Source of the DNA: Alphaproteobacteria bacterium
GTDB lineage: Bacteria; Pseudomonadota; Alphaproteobacteria; Micavibrionales; Micavibrionaceae
Reading direction: 5' to 3'
DNA length: 35,844 nucleotides
NCBI GenBank assembly: GCA_030147745.1
Contig: JASBUS010000082.1
Location: forward strand, 1-35,844
Below the pieces are notes generated by a model. That model did no database searches. It worked only from the letters and a program-made list of their open reading frames with translations, and was not told the origin of the DNA. Of the stretch, positions 1 to 9,485 are shown one piece after another; positions within the stretch are counted from its first letter, which is position 1; each line of letters begins with the position of its first letter. Position numbers and translations under genes: made by a program.

Positions 1-648
1 GCGATTTATTCCAATGGCAAATTAATTTATGAATTTGGCGAACATCACATGTTCTTTGATGTGATCGAACAATGTGACCATAAATTACAGGATAATTACG
101 ACGGCGCGATTAAATATACCGAAAAGATTTTTGAACAATACGGCAAACGTATCGCGATTAAGCATGATTCAAGTGTGGCCTTGGTCGTAAACTTAAAAGA
201 CAATGAAGGCCGCTGCGGCGTTGTGTTGCGTAGCGCCGATAAAACCACGACATTTAATTACCGTGTCGCGCAAAAGGGTAAGAATGGCGATGATGTCTTC
301 TTACCGCAGCTTATTGGCTCAGCCGCCGCCTTCTTGGAAGGTATTCAGCTCAGCTTCTCGATTGGTATGACTAACGAAAAACTACGCCAAGAGGTTTTGT
401 CCCGTACGTCACCAGAAGAAAAAGAAGCGCGCTCCGCCCGCACACGTCTAGCGAAGATGAATGCGCAGCTTAATGCATTGGAACAAAATTATGACGTGCG
501 TTATCGCCCTGAAAAACCAATTTTCAGTGAAATGGTTATTGCTGCCGAAGAACTAATGGCAAAGATTATTGAACAGCAACGTCATGAAGAGGCGTTGGCC
601 AATGAAGAATGGATTGATGATACGCCAAGCGAAGGGGCGAGAGAATAG
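1..648 (+). CDS. Hypothetical protein, 5'-truncated by the window edge
   Basis: The frame is open from base 1 (it reads AIYSNGKLIYEF before the first ATG at 49) and stops with TAG at 646-648. No ribosome binding site precedes the ATG at 49, so the true start is probably outside the window. The visible part is a mixed alpha/beta segment followed by a charged helical C-terminal third (rich in E, K, R and A, from about residue 115 of the ATG-initiated form), which may be a short coiled coil. There is no signal peptide or membrane segment in what is visible. I do not recognise the family and assign no function. A strong hairpin terminator follows 12 bases after the stop, so this is the last gene of its transcript. 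Confidence 0.75.
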   Translation, partial: AIYSNGKLIYEFGEHHMFFDVIEQCDHKLQDNYDGAIKYTEKIFEQYGKRIAIKHDSSVALVVNLKDNEGRCGVVLRSADKTTTFNYRVAQKGKNGDDVFLPQLIGSAAAFLEGIQLSFSIGMTNEKLRQEVLSRTSPEEKEARSARTRLAKMNAQLNALEQNYDVRYRPEKPIFSEMVIAAEELMAKIIEQQRHEEALANEEWIDDTPSEGARE

Positions 649-660
649 AATAAGACAAAT

Positions 661-688
661 AAAAAGGCGCTAAATCAGCGCCTTTTTT
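661..688. terminator. Bidirectional rho-independent terminator
   Basis: A perfect 6-bp stem GGCGCT / AGCGCC with a 5-base loop is flanked by an A run on the left and a T run on the right, so it can work in both directions. It sits between the convergent ends of the partial plus-strand gene (stop at 648) and the minus-strand small gene (stop at 709) and probably serves both. Confidence 0.9.
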
Positions 689-708
689 GTAATCGATTTT
701 TCGTCTGA

Positions 709-900
709 TTATTGGCCTTGTGGCGGCATATCAGGAATAACACCTGTCGGGTCGTTTTCGATCAAATCAGCAGCTTGCATGTAAATATCAGCGTTCTCGC
801 TCATTTGTTGTGCGATAGCAGGGTTCTGCTCAGCAACGCTGCGGAAGAAATTTGCAGCTTCTCTCAATAAATCACCTGCGATTTTGGCATGTGTTGGCAT
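709..900 (-). CDS. Small conserved-looking hypothetical protein (63 aa)
   Basis: ATG start with a good ribosome binding site (AAGGAC about 8 bases upstream on the minus strand) and a terminator just after the stop argue that this short frame is a real gene. The protein is a soluble, predicted all-helical small protein: an N-terminal amphipathic helix (AKIAGDLLREAANFFRSVAE), a second helix (IAQQMSENADIYMQAADLIE) and a short proline-rich tail (DMPPQGQ). There are no cysteines, no signal peptide and no membrane segment. I do not recognise the family and infer no function. It appears monocistronic, with about 185 bases of non-coding DNA upstream. Confidence 0.7.
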   Translation of the reverse strand: MPTHAKIAGDLLREAANFFRSVAEQNPAIAQQMSENADIYMQAADLIENDPTGVIPDMPPQGQ

Positions 901-1085
901 AATAATATGTCCTTAATTCGGTTGTGTTAATAGTTATGTGCGTAAAACACCCTTAAATGAGACTCTAGCAAACTAAATTAAGCTTGAACACCCCTAGGTA
1001 TTATTTTAACTATTTAGCTGTGGTTTCTTGGTGCTGAAAGCCTGATGATCAGAAGTTATAATTTTATTAACAGTAGCTATTAGCG

Positions 1086-2315
1086 CTAGTTGTCGAGACC
1101 AAAATGAGTGTTGTTTTGACGGTTAAACTGTATGTCTGAATTTTGATTGGCGTTATATAGTTCGTTAAATTGGCCACGCTCAATAAGCTGGTTAATCCCT
1201 GTCGTTAAATTCTCTAGCTTCCATCCTTGTTCATAGTTGTCGCTAGTACCTGCGTCCTGAAGGCTCTTTGCTTCCTTGTTTAATTGATAGGCTAATAGGG
1301 GAGACCACTCCCCATCCTGTGTTAAGTCAAATTGACCTTGTTTCTCTTGGATATAGCTTTTTAATGCTTGTGAAGTCTCCTGAGTCCATATTCCCGTGCC
1401 TTCATACATGTTGGATGCTAAAGGTTCTATACCGTTTTCAATTAAATAGGTTTGGATGTCTGCGACTGCTATTTCATCTTGAATAGCGAGGTTTTCAGCA
1501 TGAAGTTCTTGTGAGAATTCAAAGAAGTCGCCATCGCTCCAATAGCCTTGTTTGCCCTGATGCGTAACTATATTGTCTGGATCATAGGTGGACGTTTTAT
1601 GGTTTCCATTAGCGCTACCACTGCCAGTACCTCCCATGTGCACCATAGGGGTTATACTAAAGTCTTCACTCGGTTGTTCTAATGCAATTTCACTTGCGAC
1701 ACTTAAAAGGCCAGCGTTTTGAATATTGTCCATATTATCGGAAAAATTTTCTATGATAGAACGCCCCAGTGCAGCATTGGCTGAGTCTAGATTCCCAATA
1801 GTATAGCTATCATTAAGGACTTTTGCACGTGTTTGCGCGTTCCAGTCGCCGTCTAGCTCTATGCCAAGCATGGATTGAATATTTTTTAAAAAGTCTTGAA
1901 GTGCATCAATTAATGAAGTTGTGATTGTGCCTTGTGTATTGTCTGTGTCGTTTTCTGCGTCATAAAAACCATGATCTGTTAGAAATTCTTTTATCTCTTC
2001 AACGGATTGTTGTGGTGATTTGTTCACAGCATAATCTTGTTCGCCGGGATCATAAGCGAAAAAGTCGCCATCGCTCCACATTCCGAGTTGGCCATTATGT
2101 TCGACCATATTATCTGGGTTGTAAATATTTGTTTTATGTACAGTAACCGTATCGTTAGCGAGACCGAGCTCAACTTGCGTATTAAAAATTTCTGTGTGGT
2201 TTGATATTGAAGATGAAGCTTCGAAGGGATCAAAACGGTTAATCTCATCTAGTAGCTGTTCATCTAGTTGCGCTATGCGCTCTTCTCTAGTGAGCGTGTC
2301 ATTGTAATCGGCCAA
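1086..2315 (-). CDS. Two-module repeat protein with peptidoglycan-binding-like segments (409 aa)
   Basis: The start is TTG at 2313-2315, supported by AGGAGA six bases upstream; no ATG fits better. The protein is acidic, Asn/Gln-rich, and has no signal peptide or membrane segment. It is an internal duplication. Residues 60-86 and 239-265 share the pattern HKTxxYxPDNxVxHxGxxGxWSDGDFF. Each copy is followed, at a constant offset of about 180 residues, by a helical segment (about 105-167 and 285-346) with a G-x-I/W-T...ALxxF/Y part and then a DGDW/DGEW part, reminiscent of peptidoglycan_binding_1 domains (DGxxGxxTxxAL). The C-terminal 60 residues are unique and Asn/Gln-rich. The peptidoglycan link is only a resemblance. 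It lies 56 bases downstream of mfd on the same strand, with unrelated codon content, and is probably transcribed separately. Function unknown. Confidence 0.75.
   Translation of the reverse strand: MADYNDTLTREERIAQLDEQLLDEINRFDPFEASSSISNHTEIFNTQVELGLANDTVTVHKTNIYNPDNMVEHNGQLGMWSDGDFFAYDPGEQDYAVNKSPQQSVEEIKEFLTDHGFYDAENDTDNTQGTITTSLIDALQDFLKNIQSMLGIELDGDWNAQTRAKVLNDSYTIGNLDSANAALGRSIIENFSDNMDNIQNAGLLSVASEIALEQPSEDFSITPMVHMGGTGSGSANGNHKTSTYDPDNIVTHQGKQGYWSDGDFFEFSQELHAENLAIQDEIAVADIQTYLIENGIEPLASNMYEGTGIWTQETSQALKSYIQEKQGQFDLTQDGEWSPLLAYQLNKEAKSLQDAGTSDNYEQGWKLENLTTGINQLIERGQFNELYNANQNSDIQFNRQNNTHFGLDN
1521..1601 (-). repeat. WSDGDFF module, copy 2 (coding repeat)
   Basis: Codons 239-265 of the 409-aa protein, 537 bases from copy 1. 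It differs mainly at loop positions (YDPDNIV instead of YNPDNMV; KQGYW instead of QLGMW) and keeps the SDGDFF ending. It is preceded by a Gly/Ser linker (GGTGSGSANGN) that separates the two halves of the protein. Confidence 0.85.
2058..2138 (-). repeat. WSDGDFF module, copy 1 (coding repeat)
   Basis: Codons 60-86 of the 409-aa protein. The module carries HKT-x2-Y-x-PDN-M-V and ends in G-x-WSDGDFF. It is matched by copy 2 at 1521-1601. The shared stretch AAGTCGCCATCGCTCCA is identical in DNA as well as protein. Confidence 0.85.
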
Positions 2316-2371
2316 AATACTCTCCTATATCTGGCCCAATGTTAGTATAAAGCGTTTAATATAGGGTTAAT

Positions 2372-5300
2372 TTAAGTATTTAAAACTGTAGAGATCTCTT
2401 GAAGAAGACCTCGTAAGCCTTTTATTCTATCTTTTAGCTGCGGCCAATCGCGCACGGTGCTGATTTTCTGGTCAGGGCGAAGTTTTACGGCGCCTTTGCG
2501 CTGCTGTAGCCACATGAAGAGTTTTTCGACATTTGGCGGCGCATCATTACGGAAGCTGATAATCGCACCTTTCGGGCCAGCATCAACGCGGTCAATATTG
2601 GCAGCTTTACACAGCAGCTTTAACTTAACTGTGTTGAAAAGGTTATTAACCTCAGGCGGCAAATCGCCAAAGCGGTCGATCATCTCTGCGGCAAAATTCT
2701 CGATATCATCGTCAGATTTAATATCGGCAAGGCGGCGGTAAAGGCTCATGCGGATGGTTAAGTCTTCGACATAATTTTCAGGGATAAGCACAGCCGCGCC
2801 CATATTTATATTCGGTACCCAATTATGGTCATCAGTTGTCACATCGCTTAAATCAACGCCTGCGCGCGCGGCGGCAACGGCTTCTTCAAGCATTTGCTGA
2901 TAAAGCTCGACGCCAATTTCTTTGATGTGACCAGATTGTTGATCACCAAGTAAATTCCCCGCGCCGCGAATGTCCATATCATGGCTAGCAAGTTGGAAAC
3001 CTGCGCCCAGTGAATCAAGCGTTTCAAGCACTTCCATACGCTTTTGTGCCTGCGCCGTTAGTGCTTGCTGCGGCGGGAAGGTTAAATAACAATAGGCACG
3101 TAATTTTGAACGGCCAATACGCCCGCGGATTTGGTAAAGCTGTGATAGGCCAAACATTTCGGCGTGGTGAACAATCATGGTATTGGCGCGCGGAATATCA
3201 ATGCCGCTTTCAATGATATTGGTTGCAAGCAGCAAATCATATTGCCCTTCATAGAAGGCGGTCATGCGGTCTTCTAATTCAGTTGGCGCCATTTGTCCAT
3301 GTGCGGTAACCGTGCGGATTTCAGGCACAAGGTCACGCAGCATATTTTCAATTTCTTCAAGATGCTTAATGCGCGGCACAACATAGAAGCTTTGCCCGCC
3401 GCGATAATGTTCACGCAGTAAAGCTTCGCGAATGACCATTTGATCCGTCGGTAAAACGAATGTGCGCGTCGCCAAACGGTCAACAGGCGGGGTGGCAATA
3501 ATGCTCATTTGTTTCACACCCGTGAGGGACATTTGCAATGTGCGTGGAATTGGCGTAGCCGTTAACGTCAAAACATGCACATTCTCACGGATCTCTTTTA
3601 GGCGCTCTTTTTGTTTCACGCCAAAACGCTGTTCTTCATCCACAATCAGTAGGCCAAGGTGATTAAACTTTATGCTTTTGGCAAATAGGGCATGCGTACC
3701 AATCACGATATTGACGCTGCCATCGGCAAGGCCTTCTTTAATCGCGCTAGCCTGTTTACCAGTCACAAGGCGGGAAAGCTGATCAATACGAATATTCGTG
3801 CCTTTGAAGCGTTTCATAAAGTTTTGGTAATGCTGACGCACCAAAAGAGTGGTTGGCGCAACAATCGCCACCTGAACGCCGCTCATCGCCGCGACATATG
3901 CGGCACGCAAGGCAATCTCTGTCTTGCCAAAGCCAACGTCACCACAAATGAGGCGATCCATAGGACGCTCAAGGGAAAGGTCATCCAGCACGTCATTAAT
4001 GGCGTTTAACTGGTCTTCAGTTTCGTGATAAGGGAAGGTCGCCGCAAATTCGTTGTAAACCTCGGTTGAAACATCAAGCTTTTCAGCTTTTTTCAATTCA
4101 CGCGCCGCCGCTGTTTTCAGCAGGTGATCGGCGATCTCCATCAGGTTCTTTTTGGCTTTAGCTTTACGCGCCTGCCAACCTGCGCCGCCAAGTTTATCAA
4201 GCTGAATTGTGCCTTCATCACTACCGAAACGGGACAGCAGCTCAATATGTTCAACGGGTAAAAATAGCTTGTCATCATTGGCGTAGATGAGCTTGAGACA
4301 GTCATGTTTTGCCCCGCCAATATCAAGCGTTTCTAACCCAACAAAGCGGCCAATCCCATGGTCGACATGGACAACCAAATCACCGACCTGTAGCGATGAA
4401 ATTTCGGTGAGGAAATTATCCGCCTTACGCTTACGTGATGATGACTTGCGCGTTAAACGGTCGCCGAGAATATCGCGCTCCGTACAAATCGCCATATCGG
4501 GTGCAACGAAGCCGTGTTCAAGCGGCAAAATAATCACGCCCAAGGCATCGGCGGCGAGCTTCTTTACATCCTTAATGCTGTCGCATTTCACGAGGTTCTG
4601 GAAGCCTGCAGATTCCATCATGGTGATGATACGTTCGCGCGCGCCTTGCGAATAACCTGCAATTAAAATTGGGCCTTTAACTTCGCCGCGAATATCTTGC
4701 ACATGGGCAGAAAGGGCGCTGAAGATATTGGCATCAGGCTTGGCACGGACATCTGCAAAATTACGGCCAACGCGTGCGCCGCTCATATGTGGCTGACTAG
4801 GGTCGCCAAATGGGTTGAGTTCAAACACATCATGCGCATTAAGCCATGTTCTGCGTTCATCTTCGGATATATATAAATATTGCGGCGCTAATGGGTAATA
4901 AGCTTCCCCAACGCTTGCCGTTGCTTTGGATTTTTTATCTAAGGCGGCATCAAGCAATGTGCGGCGGGTTTGATAGAAATCCTCAATCTGCGCAAGGCGT
5001 TCATTCCATGCAATCGGTGCATTATAATCAAAGCTGATTGTGCTTGCAGGCGCATAGTCAAATAACGTCTCTAACCCGCCATCATAGAAAAGCGGTAACC
5101 AATGGTCACAGCCTTGAATTTTTCGGCCTTCGGAAATTGCTTGATAAACGGGTGTCGCCGCGCCTGCCATACCAAAAAGGGTGCGGAACTCCTGACGGAA
5201 ATTCTCAATATTGCTTTTTGAAAGGAAAAACTCACTCGCCGGGAGTAGGGCGATTGATTTGATGTTTTTCAAACTGCGCTGTGTCGCGGAATCGAATGTT

Positions 5301-5914
5301 TTAATATGTTCCACGTCATCGCCAAATAAGTCGATACGCACAGGGTCATCAAAGCCCGTCGGGAATAAATCAATAATCCCGCCGCGCACGGCATATTCGC
5401 CGTTCTCACGTACGGTGTCTGTGCGGTTATAGCCGTTCTGCGAAAGGTAGTTTATAAGCGATTCGGCATCAACCTGTCCGCCTTTTTGTACAAAGAACTG
5501 CGCATCATCAAGTGCCTTTTGCGGCGGTACGCGCTGCGATATGGCGGATACGGTCGTGAGCACAATGCGTGGTGCACGGTTTTTAATCTTTTGCCAGTTG
5601 AGCATGCTGCATAACGCATGCACGCGATGGGCAACAATATCAGGGCGCGGCGATACGCGGTCATAAGGTAAGCAGTCCCAAGCAGGGAAGCTAATGATTT
5701 CAACATCAGGCGCAAAAAACGCAAAGAGGTCTTGTAGTGTCGCAAGGCGCTGATCATCCGATGTGACATGGATCAAAATTTGATCTTGCGGCATAAGGGC
5801 GCGGGCCTTTTGTGCCAAAATACGCACATCTTCACCTGCAGGCGCAAAATAGCTTTGCGGCAGTTTTAGGCCTTGAACGGCGTGGTTTTGATTATGCTCT
5901 GCAGATGTGCTCAT
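2372..5914 (-). CDS. mfd: Transcription-repair coupling factor Mfd
   Basis: Mfd is a cytoplasmic ATP-dependent translocase that removes RNA polymerase stalled at lesions and recruits UvrA. The order is a UvrB-like N-terminal module (FPAWDCLPYDRVSP), an RNA-polymerase-interacting domain (VGDLVVHVDHGIGRF), then superfamily 2 motor domains with Walker A GDVGFGKTE near residue 658, DEEQ near 758, TATPIPRTLQMSL and QIRGRIGRS, and a C-terminal D7-like region. I place the start at ATG 5914 (1180 aa, close to the usual 1150-1170). The longer frame from 6043 would overlap the divergent gene at 6008 and adds an unconserved 43-residue leader. No clear Shine-Dalgarno precedes 5914. Every motor motif is intact. 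Confidence 0.97.
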   Translation of the reverse strand: MSTSAEHNQNHAVQGLKLPQSYFAPAGEDVRILAQKARALMPQDQILIHVTSDDQRLATLQDLFAFFAPDVEIISFPAWDCLPYDRVSPRPDIVAHRVHALCSMLNWQKIKNRAPRIVLTTVSAISQRVPPQKALDDAQFFVQKGGQVDAESLINYLSQNGYNRTDTVRENGEYAVRGGIIDLFPTGFDDPVRIDLFGDDVEHIKTFDSATQRSLKNIKSIALLPASEFFLSKSNIENFRQEFRTLFGMAGAATPVYQAISEGRKIQGCDHWLPLFYDGGLETLFDYAPASTISFDYNAPIAWNERLAQIEDFYQTRRTLLDAALDKKSKATASVGEAYYPLAPQYLYISEDERRTWLNAHDVFELNPFGDPSQPHMSGARVGRNFADVRAKPDANIFSALSAHVQDIRGEVKGPILIAGYSQGARERIITMMESAGFQNLVKCDSIKDVKKLAADALGVIILPLEHGFVAPDMAICTERDILGDRLTRKSSSRKRKADNFLTEISSLQVGDLVVHVDHGIGRFVGLETLDIGGAKHDCLKLIYANDDKLFLPVEHIELLSRFGSDEGTIQLDKLGGAGWQARKAKAKKNLMEIADHLLKTAAARELKKAEKLDVSTEVYNEFAATFPYHETEDQLNAINDVLDDLSLERPMDRLICGDVGFGKTEIALRAAYVAAMSGVQVAIVAPTTLLVRQHYQNFMKRFKGTNIRIDQLSRLVTGKQASAIKEGLADGSVNIVIGTHALFAKSIKFNHLGLLIVDEEQRFGVKQKERLKEIRENVHVLTLTATPIPRTLQMSLTGVKQMSIIATPPVDRLATRTFVLPTDQMVIREALLREHYRGGQSFYVVPRIKHLEEIENMLRDLVPEIRTVTAHGQMAPTELEDRMTAFYEGQYDLLLATNIIESGIDIPRANTMIVHHAEMFGLSQLYQIRGRIGRSKLRAYCYLTFPPQQALTAQAQKRMEVLETLDSLGAGFQLASHDMDIRGAGNLLGDQQSGHIKEIGVELYQQMLEEAVAAARAGVDLSDVTTDDHNWVPNINMGAAVLIPENYVEDLTIRMSLYRRLADIKSDDDIENFAAEMIDRFGDLPPEVNNLFNTVKLKLLCKAANIDRVDAGPKGAIISFRNDAPPNVEKLFMWLQQRKGAVKLRPDQKISTVRDWPQLKDRIKGLRGLLQEISTVLNT

Positions 5915-6007
5915 GGTCTGATTTATATGGGCAAGCCGGATAATAATAAAGCTTTTTATTGCAAAAAATGCTGATTTTCTATAACTTGTCTGTCTAGGGA
6001 GAGTTTT

Positions 6008-6937
6008 ATGAATTGTGCGTATGACATAATTGGTGATATCCACGGCGTTAAAGAGCCACTGGAAACATTGTTAACCCGCATGGGCTATGCTGAGATTAAT
6101 GGCGTTTATACAAACCCACTTGGCCGTAAGGTTTGCTTCATGGGGGATTTTATCGACCGTGGCCCAGACCAAAAGCGTGTCTTAGAAATTGTCCGCAATA
6201 TGGTTGATAGCGGCAATGCGGTTGCAATCATGGGGAACCACGAATTTAACGCAATTTGTTATGCAACGCCTAAAGATGGCGGCGGTTATGTGCGTGAGCA
6301 TAGCCCAGAAAATTTCGGCCACCACAAAGCTTTCTTGAAGGCTTATCCATTTGGCTCGCCTGAACATCAAGACATTATCGAATGGTTCAAAACGCTGCCA
6401 GTCTTCTATGAGAATGAGGGCTTTGCGGCAATTCATGCCTGTTGGGATGAAACGCATATGCAGGCTTTGAAACCAATGCTCAATACCGATAATACGCTAA
6501 AAGATGCCGCCTATACGGCATATGCGGATAAAACATCTGACATTCATCAGGCAATTGAATGTTTGATGAAAGGGCCTGAGGCTGATTTGCCAGCGGGCTT
6601 TACATTTAGTTCAGATGGCGGGACAAAGCGCAGTACAGCGCGTATTAAATGGTGGAATGATTTGTCAGCGCCGCTAAGCGAAAATCTATTCATCCCGCGC
6701 AAACAGTTAGACCAAAACACGAAAGCTAAATTGGATAAATCTGCGCTCAGTGAAGTGTTTAACGGCCATGCCGCGAATAAACCAGTCTTCATTGGTCATT
6801 ACTGGATGCAAGGTAAGCCGCGCTTACTAACCGATACAATCGCTTGCCTTGATTACAGCGTTGTAAACAGCAAGGTGCAGGTTGGCTATCGCTTCAATGG
6901 TGAGAAAAAGCTTTCTGAGCTTAACTTTGTCTATTAA
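6008..6937 (+). CDS. Calcineurin-like metallophosphoesterase (Ser/Thr phosphatase / Ap4A hydrolase type)
   Basis: The bimetal phosphoesterase signature is complete: GDIHG (Asp10, His12), GDFIDRGP (Asp47, Arg51) and GNHEFN (Asn77, His78), followed by IHACW and GHYW for the downstream metal histidines. The arrangement resembles PrpE/ApaH-type and PPP-family enzymes, which act on phosphoproteins or diadenosine polyphosphates; the substrate cannot be told from sequence. At 309 aa it is longer than a minimal ApaH, with a helical insert around residues 150-210. The start follows a GGGAG ribosome binding site. The gene diverges from mfd, with 93 bases between starts, and converges on the sensor kinase gene (13 bases between stops). 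It is probably monocistronic and cytoplasmic. Confidence 0.9.
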   Translation: MNCAYDIIGDIHGVKEPLETLLTRMGYAEINGVYTNPLGRKVCFMGDFIDRGPDQKRVLEIVRNMVDSGNAVAIMGNHEFNAICYATPKDGGGYVREHSPENFGHHKAFLKAYPFGSPEHQDIIEWFKTLPVFYENEGFAAIHACWDETHMQALKPMLNTDNTLKDAAYTAYADKTSDIHQAIECLMKGPEADLPAGFTFSSDGGTKRSTARIKWWNDLSAPLSENLFIPRKQLDQNTKAKLDKSALSEVFNGHAANKPVFIGHYWMQGKPRLLTDTIACLDYSVVNSKVQVGYRFNGEKKLSELNFVY

Positions 6938-6950
6938 GTCTTAAACCTGT

Positions 6951-9392
6951 TTATGCCACATATTCTTTGAACGCAGCACAGCTTTCATCAGCAAGTTTGT
7001 GCAGTTGATCAATTATTTCGTTCAAATCGCCATGTGTCTCTGGATTATCAACCAATTCACGGCAGGTTAGTGAAAGTTTCATCATGCCCAAATTGCCAGA
7101 TGTTGAAGCGAGGGCATGCGCTTCGTTTTTAATGGTCTCGAGCTCAAATTGACTGTCGGCCATTTTACCAAAACGGATTTCAATATCTTCTTTAAAGACT
7201 TCAAAAACCTTAATGATTTTATCTTTCCCCATAAACTCCATAAATTGATTGAGCATTTCATCATCAATAATTGGGCAGTCGTCAGCCGTACGGTTTGCGA
7301 AAGGATTTGTGACAAAATCATCGTCAAAGTCATTATTCTGACGCTCAGAATATTGGTTTTGTTCTTCGGTGCTCTCGCCAGAAGAATGGAAATAGAGGCT
7401 GTCTAAAATATCAATATTGCTGCTGTCATTGCTGAGCAAGCTATCAAAGGAATCGACGCCAGCAGGGATCGCCCATTGTGCAACTTTCTTCAATAGAAGC
7501 TCCGCCTTAATTGGCTTAGATATATAATCATTCATGCCTGCTTTTAGGCAGTCTTTAATCTCCGCGCCAAGGACGTGTGCGGTCAGTGCGACAATCGGCA
7601 ATTCATCATGGCCGATTTTAAGTTCTTTACGAATAATTTCAGTGGCCTCAATCCCGTCCATTTCCGGCATACGAATATCCATCAAAACCAAATGGAATGG
7701 CCCGCCATTTTTAACGGCTTCTACGGCTTCTTTACCGTTATTGGCAATTTGTACCTGAAAACCATTTTGCATTAGCATCGACGCGGCAAGCTCTTGGTTC
7801 ATCTCAATATCTTCGGTCAGAAGGATTAGGCGGTTGTCACCGATAACGGCAGGTTCAGCCTTTTTGCTCGGTAGACCGTTGGTGTAAGATGCTACATTGC
7901 CGTCATCGTTATAATCTTTTGATTTGCTATCGCTCTCTGCAGTTTTAATATCATCTTCACTTGGGACAACATAAGGCAGCTCAATCGTGAAAATTGAGCC
8001 AACACCAACGGCGCTTTCAAGGGATATTGATCCGCCCATTAGGTCGACCAGTTTCTTAACAATCGCAAGACCAAGGCCGCTGCCACCATATTTGCGAGAT
8101 ATGCCGCTTTCTGCCTGTTCAAAGGCTGAGAAGATATGACTCTGGCGTTCAAATGGGATGCCAATCCCTGTGTCTTTAACGGTGATGCGTAATATACCAT
8201 CGGCATCAGAAATATTACCGACGCGCTTGTAAGTAGGGGTAATATGATCAAGTGCAGATGTTTTGTGCCTCTTGGACTTATGTTGCAATTTTGGGTCAAT
8301 ATTATGGCGTGAAAGTGATAGTGTGACTTCGCCAGCTTCCGTAAATTTAAGTGCGTTGCCAACAAGGTTGAAAATAATCTGGCGAATGCGATGCGTGTCG
8401 CCATAAATATATTCAGGGACATCGTCTGCAATATTTAACAGCAATTTATTGTTGTTTAAATTACTCTCTGTGCGCATCACTTCAATGGCGGATGAAATAT
8501 TCGATGGAATATTAAATGGTGTATTTGAAAGTGAAAATTTACCCGAGTCAATTTTTGAGAAATCAAGGATGTCATTTAATAAATGCATCATTGTAGTGCC
8601 CGCGGTCTTAATCTGCTTCAGGCAATGCTTTTGGTAATCATCTAAATCGGTTTGGTCGAGAATTTCAGTGAAGCCCAATACACCATTCATAGGTGTGCGG
8701 ATTTCATGGCTCATCATCGCAAGGAATTCAGTCTTCGCGCTATTTATTTGTTCTGCGCGATTTTGTGCGATGCCGACTTCCCATTTTAGGTAGTAGTTTT
8801 TGTAATTAATCAGAAGCAAGGCACCAAGAATAAATGCAGAAATGAAGCTTTGCAAAATATAAGCAGGCATCATAATAGTTAGAACATTATGCATGTCTTC
8901 AGGTTTAATAAATGGCACACTAATTAGTGGAACGATGAGCGCAATAATCATCGAAACAACGGCTAAAATGCGGAGATTGATTTTTGTTTCGATATGTTTG
9001 TCGATGATATAGCGGCAAAACACACCAAAACTTGACGCAAAAACAATGACGATAACGCCAAGTAAAATACTGCCATCCAATGCTACGCGCATTAATATCG
9101 CAGGAATGGTTGCAACTAATGCTGTTGTTGGATTAAAAAACAGTGCAGTCATAGTTAAAATTGTTACGCGTGAATCAACACGGATCCCCTCCATGATTTC
9201 TACACTGAAGAGGATAGATAATGCTGCGGCAGCGCCAGCGATTAGGCCAAGTATTATGTCGTGCTTAACTTGCCTTTCTTCGTTGTTAATGAAGTTTGGG
9301 AAAAGCGACAAAACCGTAAATAAACCAGCAAACATGCCAAAATTTATAAAAAGGCTGTTAAATAAAGATTGAAAGTCTATGGCATATTCCAT
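6951..9392 (-). CDS. LytS-type membrane hybrid sensor histidine kinase (HisKA-HATPase-REC-HPt)
   Basis: An 813-aa multidomain kinase. Residues about 10-195 form six hydrophobic segments with the 5TM-5TMR_LYT pattern (GIRVDSRVTIL, then NPTTALVA and MRVALDG), as in LytS/YhcK sensors. They are followed by HisKA with phosphoacceptor His229 in MSHEIRTPMNGV, HATPase_c (NLVGNALKF near 342-350, DTGIGIP, GGSGLGLAI), a receiver domain (acidic pair ED at 527-528, phosphoacceptor Asp572 in LMDIRMPEMDG, Lys in SKPI), and an HPt domain with His759 in NEAHALAS. It thus holds a full four-step phosphorelay except the terminal regulator. No response regulator lies beside it. An Asp/Asn/Ser-rich linker joins REC to HPt (about 645-710). 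The partner and the signal are unknown. Confidence 0.93.
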   Translation of the reverse strand: MEYAIDFQSLFNSLFINFGMFAGLFTVLSLFPNFINNEERQVKHDIILGLIAGAAAALSILFSVEIMEGIRVDSRVTILTMTALFFNPTTALVATIPAILMRVALDGSILLGVIVIVFASSFGVFCRYIIDKHIETKINLRILAVVSMIIALIVPLISVPFIKPEDMHNVLTIMMPAYILQSFISAFILGALLLINYKNYYLKWEVGIAQNRAEQINSAKTEFLAMMSHEIRTPMNGVLGFTEILDQTDLDDYQKHCLKQIKTAGTTMMHLLNDILDFSKIDSGKFSLSNTPFNIPSNISSAIEVMRTESNLNNNKLLLNIADDVPEYIYGDTHRIRQIIFNLVGNALKFTEAGEVTLSLSRHNIDPKLQHKSKRHKTSALDHITPTYKRVGNISDADGILRITVKDTGIGIPFERQSHIFSAFEQAESGISRKYGGSGLGLAIVKKLVDLMGGSISLESAVGVGSIFTIELPYVVPSEDDIKTAESDSKSKDYNDDGNVASYTNGLPSKKAEPAVIGDNRLILLTEDIEMNQELAASMLMQNGFQVQIANNGKEAVEAVKNGGPFHLVLMDIRMPEMDGIEATEIIRKELKIGHDELPIVALTAHVLGAEIKDCLKAGMNDYISKPIKAELLLKKVAQWAIPAGVDSFDSLLSNDSSNIDILDSLYFHSSGESTEEQNQYSERQNNDFDDDFVTNPFANRTADDCPIIDDEMLNQFMEFMGKDKIIKVFEVFKEDIEIRFGKMADSQFELETIKNEAHALASTSGNLGMMKLSLTCRELVDNPETHGDLNEIIDQLHKLADESCAAFKEYVA

Positions 9393-9485
9393 ATGTAACC
9401 TAAATATTATAAATAAATGTCTAATAAACGTGTAAATTGAATGATATTATAGCGTTACAATTTATTGAAGGAAAGTTTTAAATCT

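Noticed and set aside
1268-1486. Antisense frame inside the 409-aa gene, and many similar frames opposite mfd, sppA and others
   Set aside because: They lack ribosome binding sites and family features and lie opposite well-supported genes.
5915-6043. Longer mfd reading frame starting at 6043
   Set aside because: The extra 43 residues are not family-like and would overlap the divergent metallophosphoesterase gene and its ribosome binding site; ATG 5914 gives a normal Mfd.
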